DNA of 64,000 bases. It comes from Aliitabrizicola sp031408575 (lineage in GTDB: Bacteria; Pseudomonadota; Alphaproteobacteria; Rhodobacterales; Rhodobacteraceae). Below, piece after piece: positions 25,636 to 34,747 of this stretch (position 1 is its first letter; every line of letters begins with the position of its first letter). Under the pieces are notes generated by a model, which worked only from the letters and a program-made list of their open reading frames with translations, did not search any database and was not told where the DNA came from. Position numbers and translations under genes: made by a program. The DNA lies in assembly GCA_031408575.1 (NCBI GenBank), contig JANNWS010000190.1, positions 1 through 64,000 on the forward strand, read 5' to 3'.

Positions 25636-26388
25636 TCAGCCATTGCGCGCCGCGTCCATCAGACGGCGCATTTCGGTGATGGCGGGGGCGAGGCCCATGA
25701 AGATCGCCTCGCCGATCAGGAAGTGGCCAATGTTCAACTCCATCACCTCGGGGAAGGCAGCAACCGGCCCGACATTGCCGAAAGTCAGGCCGTGGCCGAC
25801 ATGCACCTCAAGCCCAAGGGAATGGGCATAAGCAGAGGCGTCGCGCAGCGCCTCAAGCTCGGCATCCCGCGCGGCCAGGCGCCCTTCGGCGTCAAGATCG
25901 CAGTAGAGGCCGGCGTGAAGTTCCACCACAGCGGCACCGATACGGGCCGAAGCCTCGATCTGGCGCGGATCGTGGCCGATGAACAGCGACACGCGGCAGC
26001 CCGCGGCGCGCAAGGGGGCAATGAAATCGGCAAGCCGGTTGTCGTCGCCCGCCACGTCAAGCCCGCCTTCTGTGGTGCGTTCCTCGCGCTTTTCCGGCAC
26101 GAGGCAGACGGCATGGGGGCGGTGGCGCAGGGCGATTGCCTGCATTTCCGGTGTCGCGGCACATTCGAAGTTCAGTGGCACCGTCAGCCCGGCCACTAGC
26201 GCCTCGATATCGGCGTCGCGGATATGGCGGCGGTCTTCACGCAGGTGGGCGGTGATGCCGTCGGCGCCCGCCGCCTGTGCCAGCAAGGCCGCACGCAGGG
26301 GATCGGGATAAGCCGAGCCGCGCGCATTGCGCACGGTTGCCACATGGTCGATGTTCACGCCCAGCCTGATCCGCCCTTGTGGTGTCAT
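25636..26388 (-). CDS. pdxJ: Pyridoxine 5'-phosphate synthase
   Basis: PdxJ condenses 1-deoxyxylulose 5-phosphate with 3-amino-2-oxopropyl phosphate to form pyridoxine 5'-phosphate, the vitamin B6 ring-closing step. It is a 250-residue TIM barrel. Conserved LGVNIDHVATVRNARG, ITAHLREDRRHI, and VELHAGLYCD are all present, followed by GHGLTFGNV. The ATG at 26388 has a GGAG-like site. Confidence 0.97.
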   Translation of the reverse strand: MTPQGRIRLGVNIDHVATVRNARGSAYPDPLRAALLAQAAGADGITAHLREDRRHIRDADIEALVAGLTVPLNFECAATPEMQAIALRHRPHAVCLVPEKREERTTEGGLDVAGDDNRLADFIAPLRAAGCRVSLFIGHDPRQIEASARIGAAVVELHAGLYCDLDAEGRLAARDAELEALRDASAYAHSLGLEVHVGHGLTFGNVGPVAAFPEVMELNIGHFLIGEAIFMGLAPAITEMRRLMDAARNG

Positions 26389-26454
26389 GCCGCTCTCCTG
26401 CCGTCAGGTTTGTTTCTGTACCGCGCCGTGCCACGGGGTGCGATGTCAGTTAAT

Positions 26455-27150
26455 CTAAGGCGCGCGGGGCCCGCCGTCATCCCCGATCAGCCGCGATACC
26501 CGCGCCCTTTTGTCCGCCGCCAGCACGGCCGTTTTCAACACGCGCCGCTTTTCGACCCGATCTCGCAGCGTGGTCGCACGGATTTTCTGATACGTTCTTA
26601 CGAGCGGGATCGCAGCCCAGTAAAACAGCGTGCTGACTACAAGGCCGGGCAGGATTCCTCCGACCAGGTAAGGCCAGTAAATGTAGTGAAAAAAGGTGCC
26701 GAGCCTGCTCCAGTCGGTCGGATCGGCAGTAAAGATCGCGCGAATGTTCTGCCAGATTTCCACTCCGGCATCGGAAAAGGCGGCAACGATCGACACGAAA
26801 TCCAGCGGCGCATCTATGCCGGTCATCCAGTGGCCAAGTTCCACCGAACTGAGCGCGATGAACGGCGTGGTCAGCGGATTGCCGATGAAGGTGGCCAGCA
26901 GGGCGGCAAGGATGTTGCCGCGCATCAGCCAAGCAAGGCCCGCCGCCGACAGGAAATGAAATCCGAACAGCGGGGTGAAGGAGACGAACACGCCGGCAAA
27001 CACGCCGCGCGCGATACGGTGCGGCTCATCCGGCAGGCGACGCAGGCGGTAGGTAAGATACTGTGCTGCGCGCCGGAAACCGCCGCGCGGATAGACGAAC
27101 TCCTGCATCCACTCCAGTATCGTCCGCCGGTTTCGCCGTTTGAAAACCAC
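26455..27150 (-). CDS. DUF2062 membrane protein
   Basis: A 231-residue inner-membrane protein of the DUF2062 family, function unknown. The family hallmark is the segment around GVFAGVFVSFTPLFGFHF, followed by GNPLTTPFIALSSVELG, and further hydrophobic helices come after. I start it at a GTG (27150) 22 bases after the rel stop, with an AAGGGG site; the ATG at 27219 would overlap rel. It sits between rel and pdxJ as usual in the group. Confidence 0.87.
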   Translation of the reverse strand: MVFKRRNRRTILEWMQEFVYPRGGFRRAAQYLTYRLRRLPDEPHRIARGVFAGVFVSFTPLFGFHFLSAAGLAWLMRGNILAALLATFIGNPLTTPFIALSSVELGHWMTGIDAPLDFVSIVAAFSDAGVEIWQNIRAIFTADPTDWSRLGTFFHYIYWPYLVGGILPGLVVSTLFYWAAIPLVRTYQKIRATTLRDRVEKRRVLKTAVLAADKRARVSRLIGDDGGPRAP

Positions 27151-27172
27151 GCCGCAGCCCCTTTTTGCCCGA

Positions 27173-29290
27173 TCAGGGCTTTTTGCCGAGATCCCGCAAT
27201 CGCGCGATCTGCGCGACATCGGTTTCAGCCTCGAGTGCGGTCATGACCATGTGCAGATGTTCCACATCGCGCAGATCGACATCGACGATCACCCGGTAGA
27301 AGTCGGGCTTGCGATCGGCAAAACGCAAGTCGGATATGTTGGCTTTCTGCTCTCCGATCAAGGTGCAGATGCGGCCCAGAACACCGGCATCGTTGGAAAT
27401 GGTTATTTCGAGGCTGACAGTGTGGACCGGTGCATGGCGGCCCGCATGCCAGTGCAGATCGATCCAGCGGGCCGGCTGCTCCTCGAATTCTTCCAGCGCA
27501 GGGCAGTCGATGGCGTGGATGATGACGCCGGTGCCGCGATAGGTGATACCGACGATGCGTTCGCCCGGAACCGGCTGGCAGCATCCGGCACGGTGGAAAT
27601 TCTGATCGGCGGGCAGGCCGACGACGGGGCGCCGGGTATCGACCTCATCCGTGGTGGCCTGTACCAGTTCGGGATAAAGGCTTGCCACCACGCGCCGCGC
27701 GGTCAGTTCTGCACTTCCCAGTCGTGCCAAAAGGTCTTGTTCATCGGCAAGGCCAAGGGTCTTGGCCGCCGTTCGCAGCGCCTTGTCGGTGGCTTTCTTG
27801 CCGATGTGGTCGAACGCGGCGCGAGCCAGTTCATAGCCCAGCTTGACGAACCGGCCCCGGTCTTCTTCGCGGAGGGATTTGCGGATCGCGGCCTTGGCGC
27901 GGCCGGTGGTGACAATGTCGATCCAGCTTGCCTGCGGCATCTGGCCCTCGGCGGTGATGATCTCCACCGACTGGCCGTTCTTCAGCCGTGTCCAGAGCGG
28001 CACGCGGATGCCGTCGACCTTGGCGGAAACGCAGGAGTTTCCGATGCGCGTGTGAATGGCATAGGCATAGTCCAGCGGCGTGGCCCCCCGTGGCAGCTGC
28101 ACCACATCGCCCTTGGGCGTGAAGCAGAAGACCTGATCGGAATCCATCTCCAACTTGACGTTTTCGAGAAACTCGTCGTGGTCATCTTCGTCCAGCCGTT
28201 CGGTCATCGACGCGATCCATTTGGCGGGATCGACGGCGAAGGGGTTTTTGGCGCGCACACCGTCACGGTAGGACCAGTGGGCGGCAACCCCGGCCTCGGC
28301 CACCTCGTGCATCTGGCGGGTGCGGATCTGCACCTCGACCCGTTTGCCGTCGCGCCCCGAAACGGTGGTGTGGATAGAGCGGTAGCCGTTCGATTTCGGC
28401 TGGCTGATGTAATCCTTGAACCGCCCAGGAACGGCGCGCCAGCGTTGGTGGATCACGCCAAGGATGCGGTAGCAGTCCTGTTCGGTGGCACAGATGACGC
28501 GAAATCCGTAAATGTCGGACAGGCGGGAAAAGGCGAGGTCTTTCTCCTGCATCTTGCGCCAGATGGAGTAGGGTTTTTTGGCGCGGCCGTAAACATCAGC
28601 CTCGATCTGGGCCTTTTCAAGCTCTGTCCGGATGTCGGCGGTGATTTTGTGAACCACATCGCCGGTCTCGCGTTGCAGCGTTATGAAGCGGCGGATGATG
28701 GAATTGCGCGCATCGGGGTTCAGCACGCGGAAGGCCAGGTCTTCCAGTTCCTCGCGCATCCACTGCATGCCCATGCGACCGGCGAGGGGGGCAAAGATTT
28801 CCATCGTCTCGCGGGCTTTTTGCGCCTGCTTTTCCGCCTTCATGCTTTTGATCGTGCGCATGTTGTGCAGACGGTCGGCAAGCTTGACCAGAATGACCCG
28901 CAGATCCTTGGACATCGCCATGAACAGCTTGCGGAAGTTTTCCGCCTGCTTGGACTGGGTCGAGGAAAGTTGCAGGTTGGTCAATTTAGTCACGCCATCA
29001 ACCAGCTCCGCGACTTCTTCGCCAAAGAGGCGCGTCACTTCGGAATAGGTAGATTTGGTGTCTTCGATCGTGTCGTGCAAAAGGGCCGTCACGATGGTCG
29101 CATCATCTAGCCGCTGTTCGGTCAGGATGGCGGCAACAGCCACAGGATGTGTGAAATATGGCTCCCCCGACTGGCGGGTTTGTCCGTCATGCATAAGGTG
29201 CCCATAGTCATAGGCGCGGCGGATCAGATCCTCGTTCGTGCGCGGGTTATAGTTGCGGACGAGGGCGATCAGGTCTTCGACGTCGATCAT
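27173..29290 (-). CDS. rel: Bifunctional (p)ppGpp synthetase/hydrolase
   Basis: The single RelA/SpoT homologue expected in an alphaproteobacterium, 705 residues, making and degrading the alarmone (p)ppGpp. The N-terminal HD hydrolase has ALLHDTIEDT (HDxxED intact) and RLHNMRT. The synthetase has SDIYGFRVI, GYRSIHTT and EVQIRTRQMHE, so both activities look intact. TGS (about 390-450) and C-terminal ACT domains follow. It lies directly downstream of rpoZ, matching the E. coli rpoZ-spoT arrangement. Confidence 0.96.
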   Translation of the reverse strand: MIDVEDLIALVRNYNPRTNEDLIRRAYDYGHLMHDGQTRQSGEPYFTHPVAVAAILTEQRLDDATIVTALLHDTIEDTKSTYSEVTRLFGEEVAELVDGVTKLTNLQLSSTQSKQAENFRKLFMAMSKDLRVILVKLADRLHNMRTIKSMKAEKQAQKARETMEIFAPLAGRMGMQWMREELEDLAFRVLNPDARNSIIRRFITLQRETGDVVHKITADIRTELEKAQIEADVYGRAKKPYSIWRKMQEKDLAFSRLSDIYGFRVICATEQDCYRILGVIHQRWRAVPGRFKDYISQPKSNGYRSIHTTVSGRDGKRVEVQIRTRQMHEVAEAGVAAHWSYRDGVRAKNPFAVDPAKWIASMTERLDEDDHDEFLENVKLEMDSDQVFCFTPKGDVVQLPRGATPLDYAYAIHTRIGNSCVSAKVDGIRVPLWTRLKNGQSVEIITAEGQMPQASWIDIVTTGRAKAAIRKSLREEDRGRFVKLGYELARAAFDHIGKKATDKALRTAAKTLGLADEQDLLARLGSAELTARRVVASLYPELVQATTDEVDTRRPVVGLPADQNFHRAGCCQPVPGERIVGITYRGTGVIIHAIDCPALEEFEEQPARWIDLHWHAGRHAPVHTVSLEITISNDAGVLGRICTLIGEQKANISDLRFADRKPDFYRVIVDVDLRDVEHLHMVMTALEAETDVAQIARLRDLGKKP

Positions 29291-29320
29291 CCTCGCCGCA
29301 TCCTACCGGGTGTTCCGGAC

Positions 29321-29674
29321 TTAGTTCTGGCCCTGCGCTTCCATCAGCGCGCGCAGCAGCTTTTCTTCCGACATGTCGTCAGACATCGGGCGGTCAACTT
29401 CGCTGCCCATAAGAAGGGCCATCTGGTCTTCTTCGGGTTCATCCACCTCGATCTGGGTCTGGTGGCTTTCGATCATCCGCTCGCGCAGCGCATCGGCGCC
29501 TTGTGTCTCATCGGCGATCTCGCGCAGCGACACGACCGGGTTCTTGTCGTTGTCGCGGTCGATCGTGATCGGCGACCCTGCCTGAATCTCGCGCGCCCGG
29601 TGGGCGGCGAGCATCACCAGTTCGAACCGGTTCGGAACCTTGTCAACGCAATCTTCGACCGTCACGCGGGCCAT
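29321..29674 (-). CDS. rpoZ: RNA polymerase omega subunit
   Basis: Omega, the 117-residue assembly subunit of RNA polymerase, which also forms part of a ppGpp site in proteobacteria. The conserved start MARVTVEDCVDKVPNRFELV and AAHRAREI are present, with an acidic C-terminal tail. The ATG at 29674 begins the family's normal sequence; a longer frame to 29740 adds unrelated residues and was rejected. Confidence 0.96.
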   Translation of the reverse strand: MARVTVEDCVDKVPNRFELVMLAAHRAREIQAGSPITIDRDNDKNPVVSLREIADETQGADALRERMIESHQTQIEVDEPEEDQMALLMGSEVDRPMSDDMSEEKLLRALMEAQGQN

Positions 29675-29758
29675 GGGGTACTCCAATTCGGATCGGGGAC
29701 ACGAAGCGTTCTCTGTAAGGGGGCGCAACACCCTTGACAAGCCCGGAATCCGGCCTGT

Positions 29759-30337
29759 TCAAAGTGGCGTCACGGCAGCGCGGTCGGCATCCGGAAGGGC
29801 GGCCAGCATCTGGGCCACCGTCTTGCCAAGTACGGGGTGCTGCCAGTCGGGGGCCACATCGGCCAGCGGCGCCAACACGAAAGCACGGTCCTGCAGGCGG
29901 GGATGGGGCAGCACAAGGCGATCAGGCGCGGCACTGGCCTGCAACGCGGGATCAAGGTTGCGCCAGGCGTTCCACGTCTCGGGATCGGGCAGCACGGTGT
30001 CGCCCCAGGCGATCAGATCAAGGTCGAGCGTCCGCATCCCCCAGCGTCGCTTGCGTTCGCGCCCGTGGCTCAGTTCGACGGCAAGAAGTTCTGCCAGAAT
30101 GGTGTCTGGGGGCATATCGGCCGGGGTGTGCAGGAGGGCCGCAGCATTTACATAGTCAGGACCGGCACCGGCCGGAAAGCAGGGTGTCGCGAAAAAACGG
30201 CTGATCATTATAGCAAGCAAACCCCGAGAGCAAAGGTCATCAAGCGCGCGCAACAGCGTTGCCGCCGGAAGGTTTTGCCCATTCGGCAGATTTGCGCCCA
30301 AGGCGATCAGTGTTTTCTTTTCTGTGGGGTCAACCAA
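29759..30337 (-). CDS. folK: 2-amino-4-hydroxy-6-hydroxymethyldihydropteridine pyrophosphokinase
   Basis: HPPK of folate biosynthesis, transferring pyrophosphate from ATP to 6-hydroxymethyl-dihydropterin. It has 192 residues. ALGANLPNG lies near the start, and the signature RRWGMRTLDLDLIAWGD is followed by LPHPRLQDRAFVLAPLAD, which binds metal and pterin. The start appears to be a TTG at 30337 with only a weak ribosome site. It is the first gene of the minus-strand block running to recO. Confidence 0.93.
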   Translation of the reverse strand: MVDPTEKKTLIALGANLPNGQNLPAATLLRALDDLCSRGLLAIMISRFFATPCFPAGAGPDYVNAAALLHTPADMPPDTILAELLAVELSHGRERKRRWGMRTLDLDLIAWGDTVLPDPETWNAWRNLDPALQASAAPDRLVLPHPRLQDRAFVLAPLADVAPDWQHPVLGKTVAQMLAALPDADRAAVTPL

Positions 30338-30479
30338 TGGTAATCTTTCGTATAGTCAGGCTTGTCGTACTCCATATCTTGCACGATATACAAAAGTCTA
30401 CGTCGTCGTATTTTCAGTCGCAGAAATTGTTATTTGTTAGAAATTTCGATTGCGTACCGGATATTTGAGGGGAACTGAC

Positions 30480-31058
30480 ATGTTTTATAAAGATGATCGG
30501 CTGGCGCTGTTCATCGATGGGTCTAACCTTTACGCAGCCGCAAAGGCGCTCGGGTTCGATATCGACTACAAGCTGCTCCGTCAGGAGTTCATGCGCCGCG
30601 GCAAGCTGCTGCGTGCTTTTTACTATACGGCATTGCTGGAGAATGACGAATATTCGCCGATCCGCCCGCTGGTGGACTGGCTGCACTACAACGGCTTTAC
30701 CATGGTTACCAAGCCGGCCAAGGAATACACTGACAGCCAGGGTCGCCGTAAGGTGAAGGGCAACATGGACATCGAGTTGGCCGTTGACGCGATGGAACTT
30801 GCATCGCGTGTCGACCATATCGTGCTGTTTTCCGGCGATGGCGACTTTCGCCCGCTGGTCGAAAGTCTGCAACGCCAGGGCGTTCGCGTGTCTGTCGTAT
30901 CGACCATCCGCAGCCAGCCGCCGATGATCGCCGACGAGTTGCGGCGTCAGGCCGACAATTTCATCGAGTTGGACGAGTTGCGCGAAGTGATCGGCCGTCC
31001 GCCGCGCGAACCGCGGCCGGTGACCGAACGCGAAGAAATCTCGGTCGACGTGAAGTAA
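30480..31058 (+). CDS. NYN domain protein (LabA/DUF88 family)
   Basis: A 192-residue PIN-like NYN-domain protein, probably an RNA-directed nuclease. The acidic residues expected of the fold are present in ALFIDGSNLY (near residue 13), KGNMDIELAVDAM, and LFSGDGDFRPLV. The rest is a single Rossmann-like domain with a short polar tail. The ATG at 30480 has a GAGGGG site. The target is unknown. It is a single-gene unit, divergent from folK and ending at a good terminator. Confidence 0.9.
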   Translation: MFYKDDRLALFIDGSNLYAAAKALGFDIDYKLLRQEFMRRGKLLRAFYYTALLENDEYSPIRPLVDWLHYNGFTMVTKPAKEYTDSQGRRKVKGNMDIELAVDAMELASRVDHIVLFSGDGDFRPLVESLQRQGVRVSVVSTIRSQPPMIADELRRQADNFIELDELREVIGRPPREPRPVTEREEISVDVK

Positions 31059-31064
31059 ATCGAC

Positions 31065-31087
31065 AAGGCGGCGCAGGCCGCCTTTTT
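31065..31087 (+). terminator. Rho-independent terminator after the NYN gene
   Basis: A six-pair GC stem (31067-31072 with 31077-31082) with a four-base loop, flanked by AA and followed by five Ts. It begins 7 bases after the stop codon. Confidence 0.85.
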
Positions 31088-31173
31088 CGTCCGCCCCCCG
31101 CCTTTGTAAGCCTTGGGGATGGACGAAGATGCCGCTTGGCCCTACGTCTTGGTCAAAGTGTTCCGAGGCCCGG

Positions 31174-32124
31174 ATGACAAAGCCCCCCCTGACCCTACTT
31201 CTTGCCGCCCCGCGCGGGTTCTGCGCCGGCGTCGACCGCGCGATAAAGATCGTCGAAATGGCGATCGAGAAATGGGGCGCGCCAGTTTATGTGCGCCACG
31301 AGATCGTCCACAACAAGTTCGTCGTCGACGGGCTGCGCGATCTTGGTGCGGTGTTCGTCGAAGAGCTTGACGATATTCCCGCCGACCGGCCGGTGATCTT
31401 TTCGGCGCATGGCGTACCAAAAGCGGTTCCCGCCGAGGCGGCACGGCGAGAAATGGTGTTTGTCGATGCGACCTGCCCCCTCGTCAGCAAGGTGCATATC
31501 GAGGCCGAGCGGCATCATGACGCTGGCTTGCAGATGGTGATGATCGGCCATGACGGGCATCCTGAAACCATCGGCACGATGGGGCAGTTGCCCCCCGGCT
31601 GCGTACTGTTGGTGGAAACGGCCGAAGATGTGGCGGGGTTGGATGTGCATGATCCGGCGCGGCTGGCCTACATCACCCAGACCACGTTAAGCGTTGATGA
31701 CACGGCAGGCATCGTGGCCGCCCTTCAGGCGCGGTTTCCCGCCATTGTCGGGCCGCACAAGGAAGACATCTGTTATGCCACCACCAACCGGCAGGCGGCG
31801 GTCAAGGCGATTGCCCCGCGGATCGACGCGCTTCTGGTGATCGGTGCGCCGAATTCGTCGAACTCGCGGCGGCTTGTCGAAGTCGGGCGGGCGGCGGGTT
31901 GCGCCTATGCTCAACTGGTGCAGCGCGCCTCCGACATCGACTGGCGCGCGCTGGACGGTATTCGCGTGGTGGGTGTGACGGCAGGGGCAAGCGCGCCCGA
32001 AGTTCTGGTGAACGAGGTGCTGGACGCCTTTCGCGCGCGGTTTGACACTGTGGTGGAACTGGTCGAGACAGCGGTCGAGACGGTGGAATTCAAGGTTCCC
32101 CGCGTGCTGCGCGAACCGGCATGA
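31174..32124 (+). CDS. ispH: 4-hydroxy-3-methylbut-2-enyl diphosphate reductase
   Basis: IspH (LytB), the [4Fe-4S] enzyme making IPP and DMAPP in the last step of the MEP pathway. It has 316 residues. The three cluster cysteines are in RGFCAGVDRA (Cys17), DATCPLVSK, and EDICYATTNRQ. The active-site NSSNSRRLVEV and GASAPEVLV are also present. The ATG at 31174 is preferred over 31129 for its spacing from GAGG. It overlaps the DUF3429 gene by four bases. With ispE and the polyprenyl synthase it is one of three isoprenoid genes in the window. Confidence 0.96.
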   Translation: MTKPPLTLLLAAPRGFCAGVDRAIKIVEMAIEKWGAPVYVRHEIVHNKFVVDGLRDLGAVFVEELDDIPADRPVIFSAHGVPKAVPAEAARREMVFVDATCPLVSKVHIEAERHHDAGLQMVMIGHDGHPETIGTMGQLPPGCVLLVETAEDVAGLDVHDPARLAYITQTTLSVDDTAGIVAALQARFPAIVGPHKEDICYATTNRQAAVKAIAPRIDALLVIGAPNSSNSRRLVEVGRAAGCAYAQLVQRASDIDWRALDGIRVVGVTAGASAPEVLVNEVLDAFRARFDTVVELVETAVETVEFKVPRVLREPA

Positions 32125-32573
32125 TGCGAGTTCCGCGCGCGGCGCTGTACCTTGGGCTGGCAGGTCTGATCCCGTTTGTGTGGGGCGCGTTAAGCGAGAT
32201 CAGCCCCGGTCTGAACGACTGGGGTATCGACCGGCTGGGACCGCGCTTCGTTGGCCCCTATGTGTCGTTGTCATATGGTACGGTGATCCTCGCGTTTATG
32301 TCTGGTGTGCTGTGGGGGTTTGCCACCAAGGCCAACGGGCAGGTCGCCGCGAGTGGCTATGGCCTGTCGGTGATCCCCGCGCTGTGGGCGTTCTTGCTGG
32401 TGGGTGGCGGGCCGGTGTCGGCAGCGATCTATCTGGCAGCCGGGTTTGTCGGGCTGCTGGGGCTGGACTGGTTGTTCTGGCGGCAAGGCTTGGCCCCGGC
32501 GTGGTGGATGCGACTGCGGGTCTTGCTGACCTGTATCGTGCTGGTGTGTCTGGCGGTTCCGATTTTCGGTTAG
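32121..32573 (+). CDS. DUF3429 membrane protein
   Basis: A 150-residue inner-membrane protein with about five hydrophobic helices, of the DUF3429 family. LGLAGLIPFVWGAL near the start and ILAFMSGVLWGF are the recognisable segments. No function is known. It starts at ATGATG overlapping the ispH stop, so it is co-translated with ispH, though a functional link is not implied. Confidence 0.83.
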   Translation: MMRVPRAALYLGLAGLIPFVWGALSEISPGLNDWGIDRLGPRFVGPYVSLSYGTVILAFMSGVLWGFATKANGQVAASGYGLSVIPALWAFLLVGGGPVSAAIYLAAGFVGLLGLDWLFWRQGLAPAWWMRLRVLLTCIVLVCLAVPIFG

Positions 32574-32670
32574 CGTGCAAAGCCCCGCAGACCCGGCGAC
32601 GGCAAAAGCTGCGTGCGGACAGAATATGAGGTCGGGTCGCTGCGCGCGCCCGACTGTGGTGGGAGACCTG

Positions 32671-33138
32671 ATGCCAGAGCTTTTTGCCTATACCGACGGT
32701 GCCTGTTCGGGCAACCCCGGCCCCGGCGGCTGGGGGGTGCTGATGCTGGCGCGCGACGAGGGCGCAGTGGTGAAGGAACGCACGCTGTCAGGCGGCGAGG
32801 CGATGACCACAAACAACCGGATGGAGTTGATGGCGGCCATCGCGGCGCTTGAGGCGCTGGCGCGGCCTTCGGAAATCACGGTGGTGACCGATTCGGCCTA
32901 TGTGAAGAACGGCATCACCGAATGGATGGCCGGATGGAAGCGCAAGGGATGGCGCACGACCGGAGGGCCGCCGGTGAAAAATGTCGATTTGTGGCAACGG
33001 CTGGATGTGGCGCAGGCACGTCACCGCGTGGACTGGCGCTGGATCAAGGGCCATGCCGGACATGTCGAGAACGAGCGCGCAGACGAATTGGCGCGCGCAG
33101 GAATGGCCCCATACAAGCCGGGGCGGGCTAGTGCATGA
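32671..33138 (+). CDS. rnhA: Ribonuclease HI
   Basis: RNase HI, removing RNA from RNA-DNA hybrids. It has 155 residues, matching the E. coli enzyme. Catalytic acidic residues are in AYTDGACSGNPGPGG, RMELMAAIAAL, VVTDSAYVKNGI, and HVENERADELAR, so all four are present. The ATG at 32671 has a GGGAG site. Its stop overlaps the TRIC gene start (ATGA). Confidence 0.97.
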   Translation: MPELFAYTDGACSGNPGPGGWGVLMLARDEGAVVKERTLSGGEAMTTNNRMELMAAIAALEALARPSEITVVTDSAYVKNGITEWMAGWKRKGWRTTGGPPVKNVDLWQRLDVAQARHRVDWRWIKGHAGHVENERADELARAGMAPYKPGRASA

Positions 33139-33812
33139 TGGCGCCCGCCGCCGATCTGGCGCTCGAGGTGCTGAGTGGTGACACGCTGACCGACGCGCTG
33201 GACTATGCGTCGGTCGTGGTTTTTGCGCTGACCGGGGCGCTGGTGGCAAGCCGGTCGCAACTGGATATCGTGGGGTTCATCTTTATCGCCTGCCTGACCG
33301 CCGTCGGGGGGGGTACGATCCGCGATCTGCTGCTGGACCGGCAGGTGTTCTGGGTCGCCGCGCCGGCGCTGCTGGCGGCAGCGGCTTTGGCGGCGGTGCT
33401 GGTGTTTTTCACAGCGCATCTGTTGGAAAGCCGCTATCGCACTCTTTTGTGGCTGGATGCCTGTGCGCTGGCGGTCGCGGTGCCTGCCGGTGTGGGCGTG
33501 GCGCAGCACCTTGGCTTCGACTGGCCCGTCGTGCTGGTTTCGGGGATCATTACCGGGTGCATGGGCGGGCTGATGCGCGATGTGGTGTGCAACGAGGTGC
33601 CGCTGGTGCTGAAACAGGGCAAACTTTACGCCACCGCGGCGTTTGCCGGGGCGGTTGTTGCGGTCGGGGTTGGTCTGGTGGGACCGACCGACGCGGCCCT
33701 ACTGGCCTGCGGGGCCGCGACGTTCGTGCTGCGGGCAGGCAGCCTTTGGTTTGGCTGGCGACTGCCGGTCTACCGCGCCCGCCCGCCCCGCCCGGACTCA
33801 CCAAAGCGTTAG
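33135..33812 (+). CDS. Trimeric intracellular cation channel (TRIC/UPF0126) protein
   Basis: A 225-residue membrane protein with seven predicted helices built as two repeats of the UPF0126 unit. Each repeat carries a glycine-rich kink followed by RD (GGGTIRDLLL and GGLMRDVV). Prokaryotic TRIC proteins form K+-permeable trimeric channels. The start overlaps the rnhA stop by four bases. Confidence 0.92.
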   Translation: MMAPAADLALEVLSGDTLTDALDYASVVVFALTGALVASRSQLDIVGFIFIACLTAVGGGTIRDLLLDRQVFWVAAPALLAAAALAAVLVFFTAHLLESRYRTLLWLDACALAVAVPAGVGVAQHLGFDWPVVLVSGIITGCMGGLMRDVVCNEVPLVLKQGKLYATAAFAGAVVAVGVGLVGPTDAALLACGAATFVLRAGSLWFGWRLPVYRARPPRPDSPKR

Positions 33813-33832
33813 GGCGAAGGGCTTTTCTTTTG

Positions 33833-33851
33833 ACGAACATTCGTTTATAAT
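33833..33851 (+). promoter_or_regulatory. Operator-like inverted repeat and -10 box of the TetR gene
   Basis: ACGAA-CA-TTCGT (33833-33844) abuts a perfect TATAAT (33846-33851), which ends only 6 bases before the ATG at 33858. A repressor on the repeat would block the promoter, which suggests autoregulation. The transcript would start at or next to the ATG. Confidence 0.55.
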
Positions 33852-33857
33852 TACACC

Positions 33858-34379
33858 ATGGGCCGTTCAAGAACCATTCCGGACACCGAAATCTTTGCTG
33901 CCATCCGCCAGCTTCTGGCGCAGGGCGGCGAAAAGGCTGTGGCATTTTCAACCGTGGCTCGGGCGACCGGACTTGCGGCACCGACGCTGGTGCAACGCTA
34001 TGGATCGCGCGACGCGATGTTGCGGGCCGCGCTGATGGCAGCCTGGGATGCGCTGGACGAGGCGACGGCGCTTGCCGCGGCGGCGGCACCGCTTTCAGCC
34101 AAGGGTGCGGCGCAATTCCTGAAGGCGCTGTCAGGCGATCCGCCCGACACTGCGGACCTGACACTGCTTGGGGCGGACTTCCGCGATCCGGGCTTGCGCC
34201 AGCGTGCCTTGCTTTGGCGCGAGGCAGTCGAGACGGGCCTGACGGTGCGGCTTGGCGGCGGAGCAAAAGGGCGCGAGGCGGCAACGATCCTGTTTGCGGC
34301 GTGGCAAGGGCAGTCACTCTGGGCGCTGGCAGGAGGGCGCAGCTTCAAGATCAAGGATGCCGTAAAGCGGCTGGGCTGA
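33858..34379 (+). CDS. TetR family transcriptional regulator
   Basis: A 173-residue regulator. The N-terminal ~55 residues form a TetR-type DNA-binding domain: helix 1 (DTEIFAAIRQLLAQGG), then a helix-turn-helix over FSTVARATGLAAPTLVQRYG. The C-terminal ligand domain is unremarkable. No ribosome site precedes the ATG, and a TATAAT lies just upstream, so the mRNA is probably leaderless. An operator-like palindrome lies in the same promoter. Its target is unclear: the GlsB gene follows on the other strand and the phytase operon lies 0.4 kb on. Confidence 0.85.
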   Translation: MGRSRTIPDTEIFAAIRQLLAQGGEKAVAFSTVARATGLAAPTLVQRYGSRDAMLRAALMAAWDALDEATALAAAAAPLSAKGAAQFLKALSGDPPDTADLTLLGADFRDPGLRQRALLWREAVETGLTVRLGGGAKGREAATILFAAWQGQSLWALAGGRSFKIKDAVKRLG

Positions 34380-34405
34380 ACGGCGGCGTCTATGCTGCAC
34401 ACGGT

Positions 34406-34642
34406 TCAACGTGACACGTAGGTTTTCCACAGCCAGATCAGCAGCAGCGCCCCCAGAAGCGCGCCGACAAAACCGGCCATCCAGCCAGTGACCATGACCA
34501 AAAATCGCAGCACGAATCCGCCGATCAGCGCACCGAATACACCGATGGCAATTGTCGTCGGAACATCGGTCTGGACCCGCATCAGGCGGGTTGCCAGAAA
34601 CCCCGCCGCTGCGCCGATTATTATCAGGAAAACCAGTGGCAT
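34406..34642 (-). CDS. GlsB/YeaQ/YmgE family stress-response membrane protein
   Basis: A 78-residue inner-membrane protein with three short helices, of the transglycosylase-associated (GlsB/YeaQ) family. The glycine-rich helix GAAAGFLATRLM and VFGALIGGFVLRFL are typical. The ATG at 34642 has an AAGGGGAAG site 8 bases upstream; the longer frame to 34867 is spurious. Members are often induced by stress, but function is unknown. Confidence 0.85.
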   Translation of the reverse strand: MPLVFLIIIGAAAGFLATRLMRVQTDVPTTIAIGVFGALIGGFVLRFLVMVTGWMAGFVGALLGALLLIWLWKTYVSR

Positions 34643-34747
34643 CGTGTCGCTTCCCCTTGTTGCGCCGGCCAGCAGGCGCGCAGTCACTGCACCGTTACCT
34701 GCCCTGAGTAGATTTGCGGTGCACCGAGGCATTTCAAGGACCAGATC

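Noticed and set aside
27140..29110. A 656-codon forward open frame opposite rel
   Set aside because: It is antisense to an intact RelA/SpoT homologue and shows no domain.
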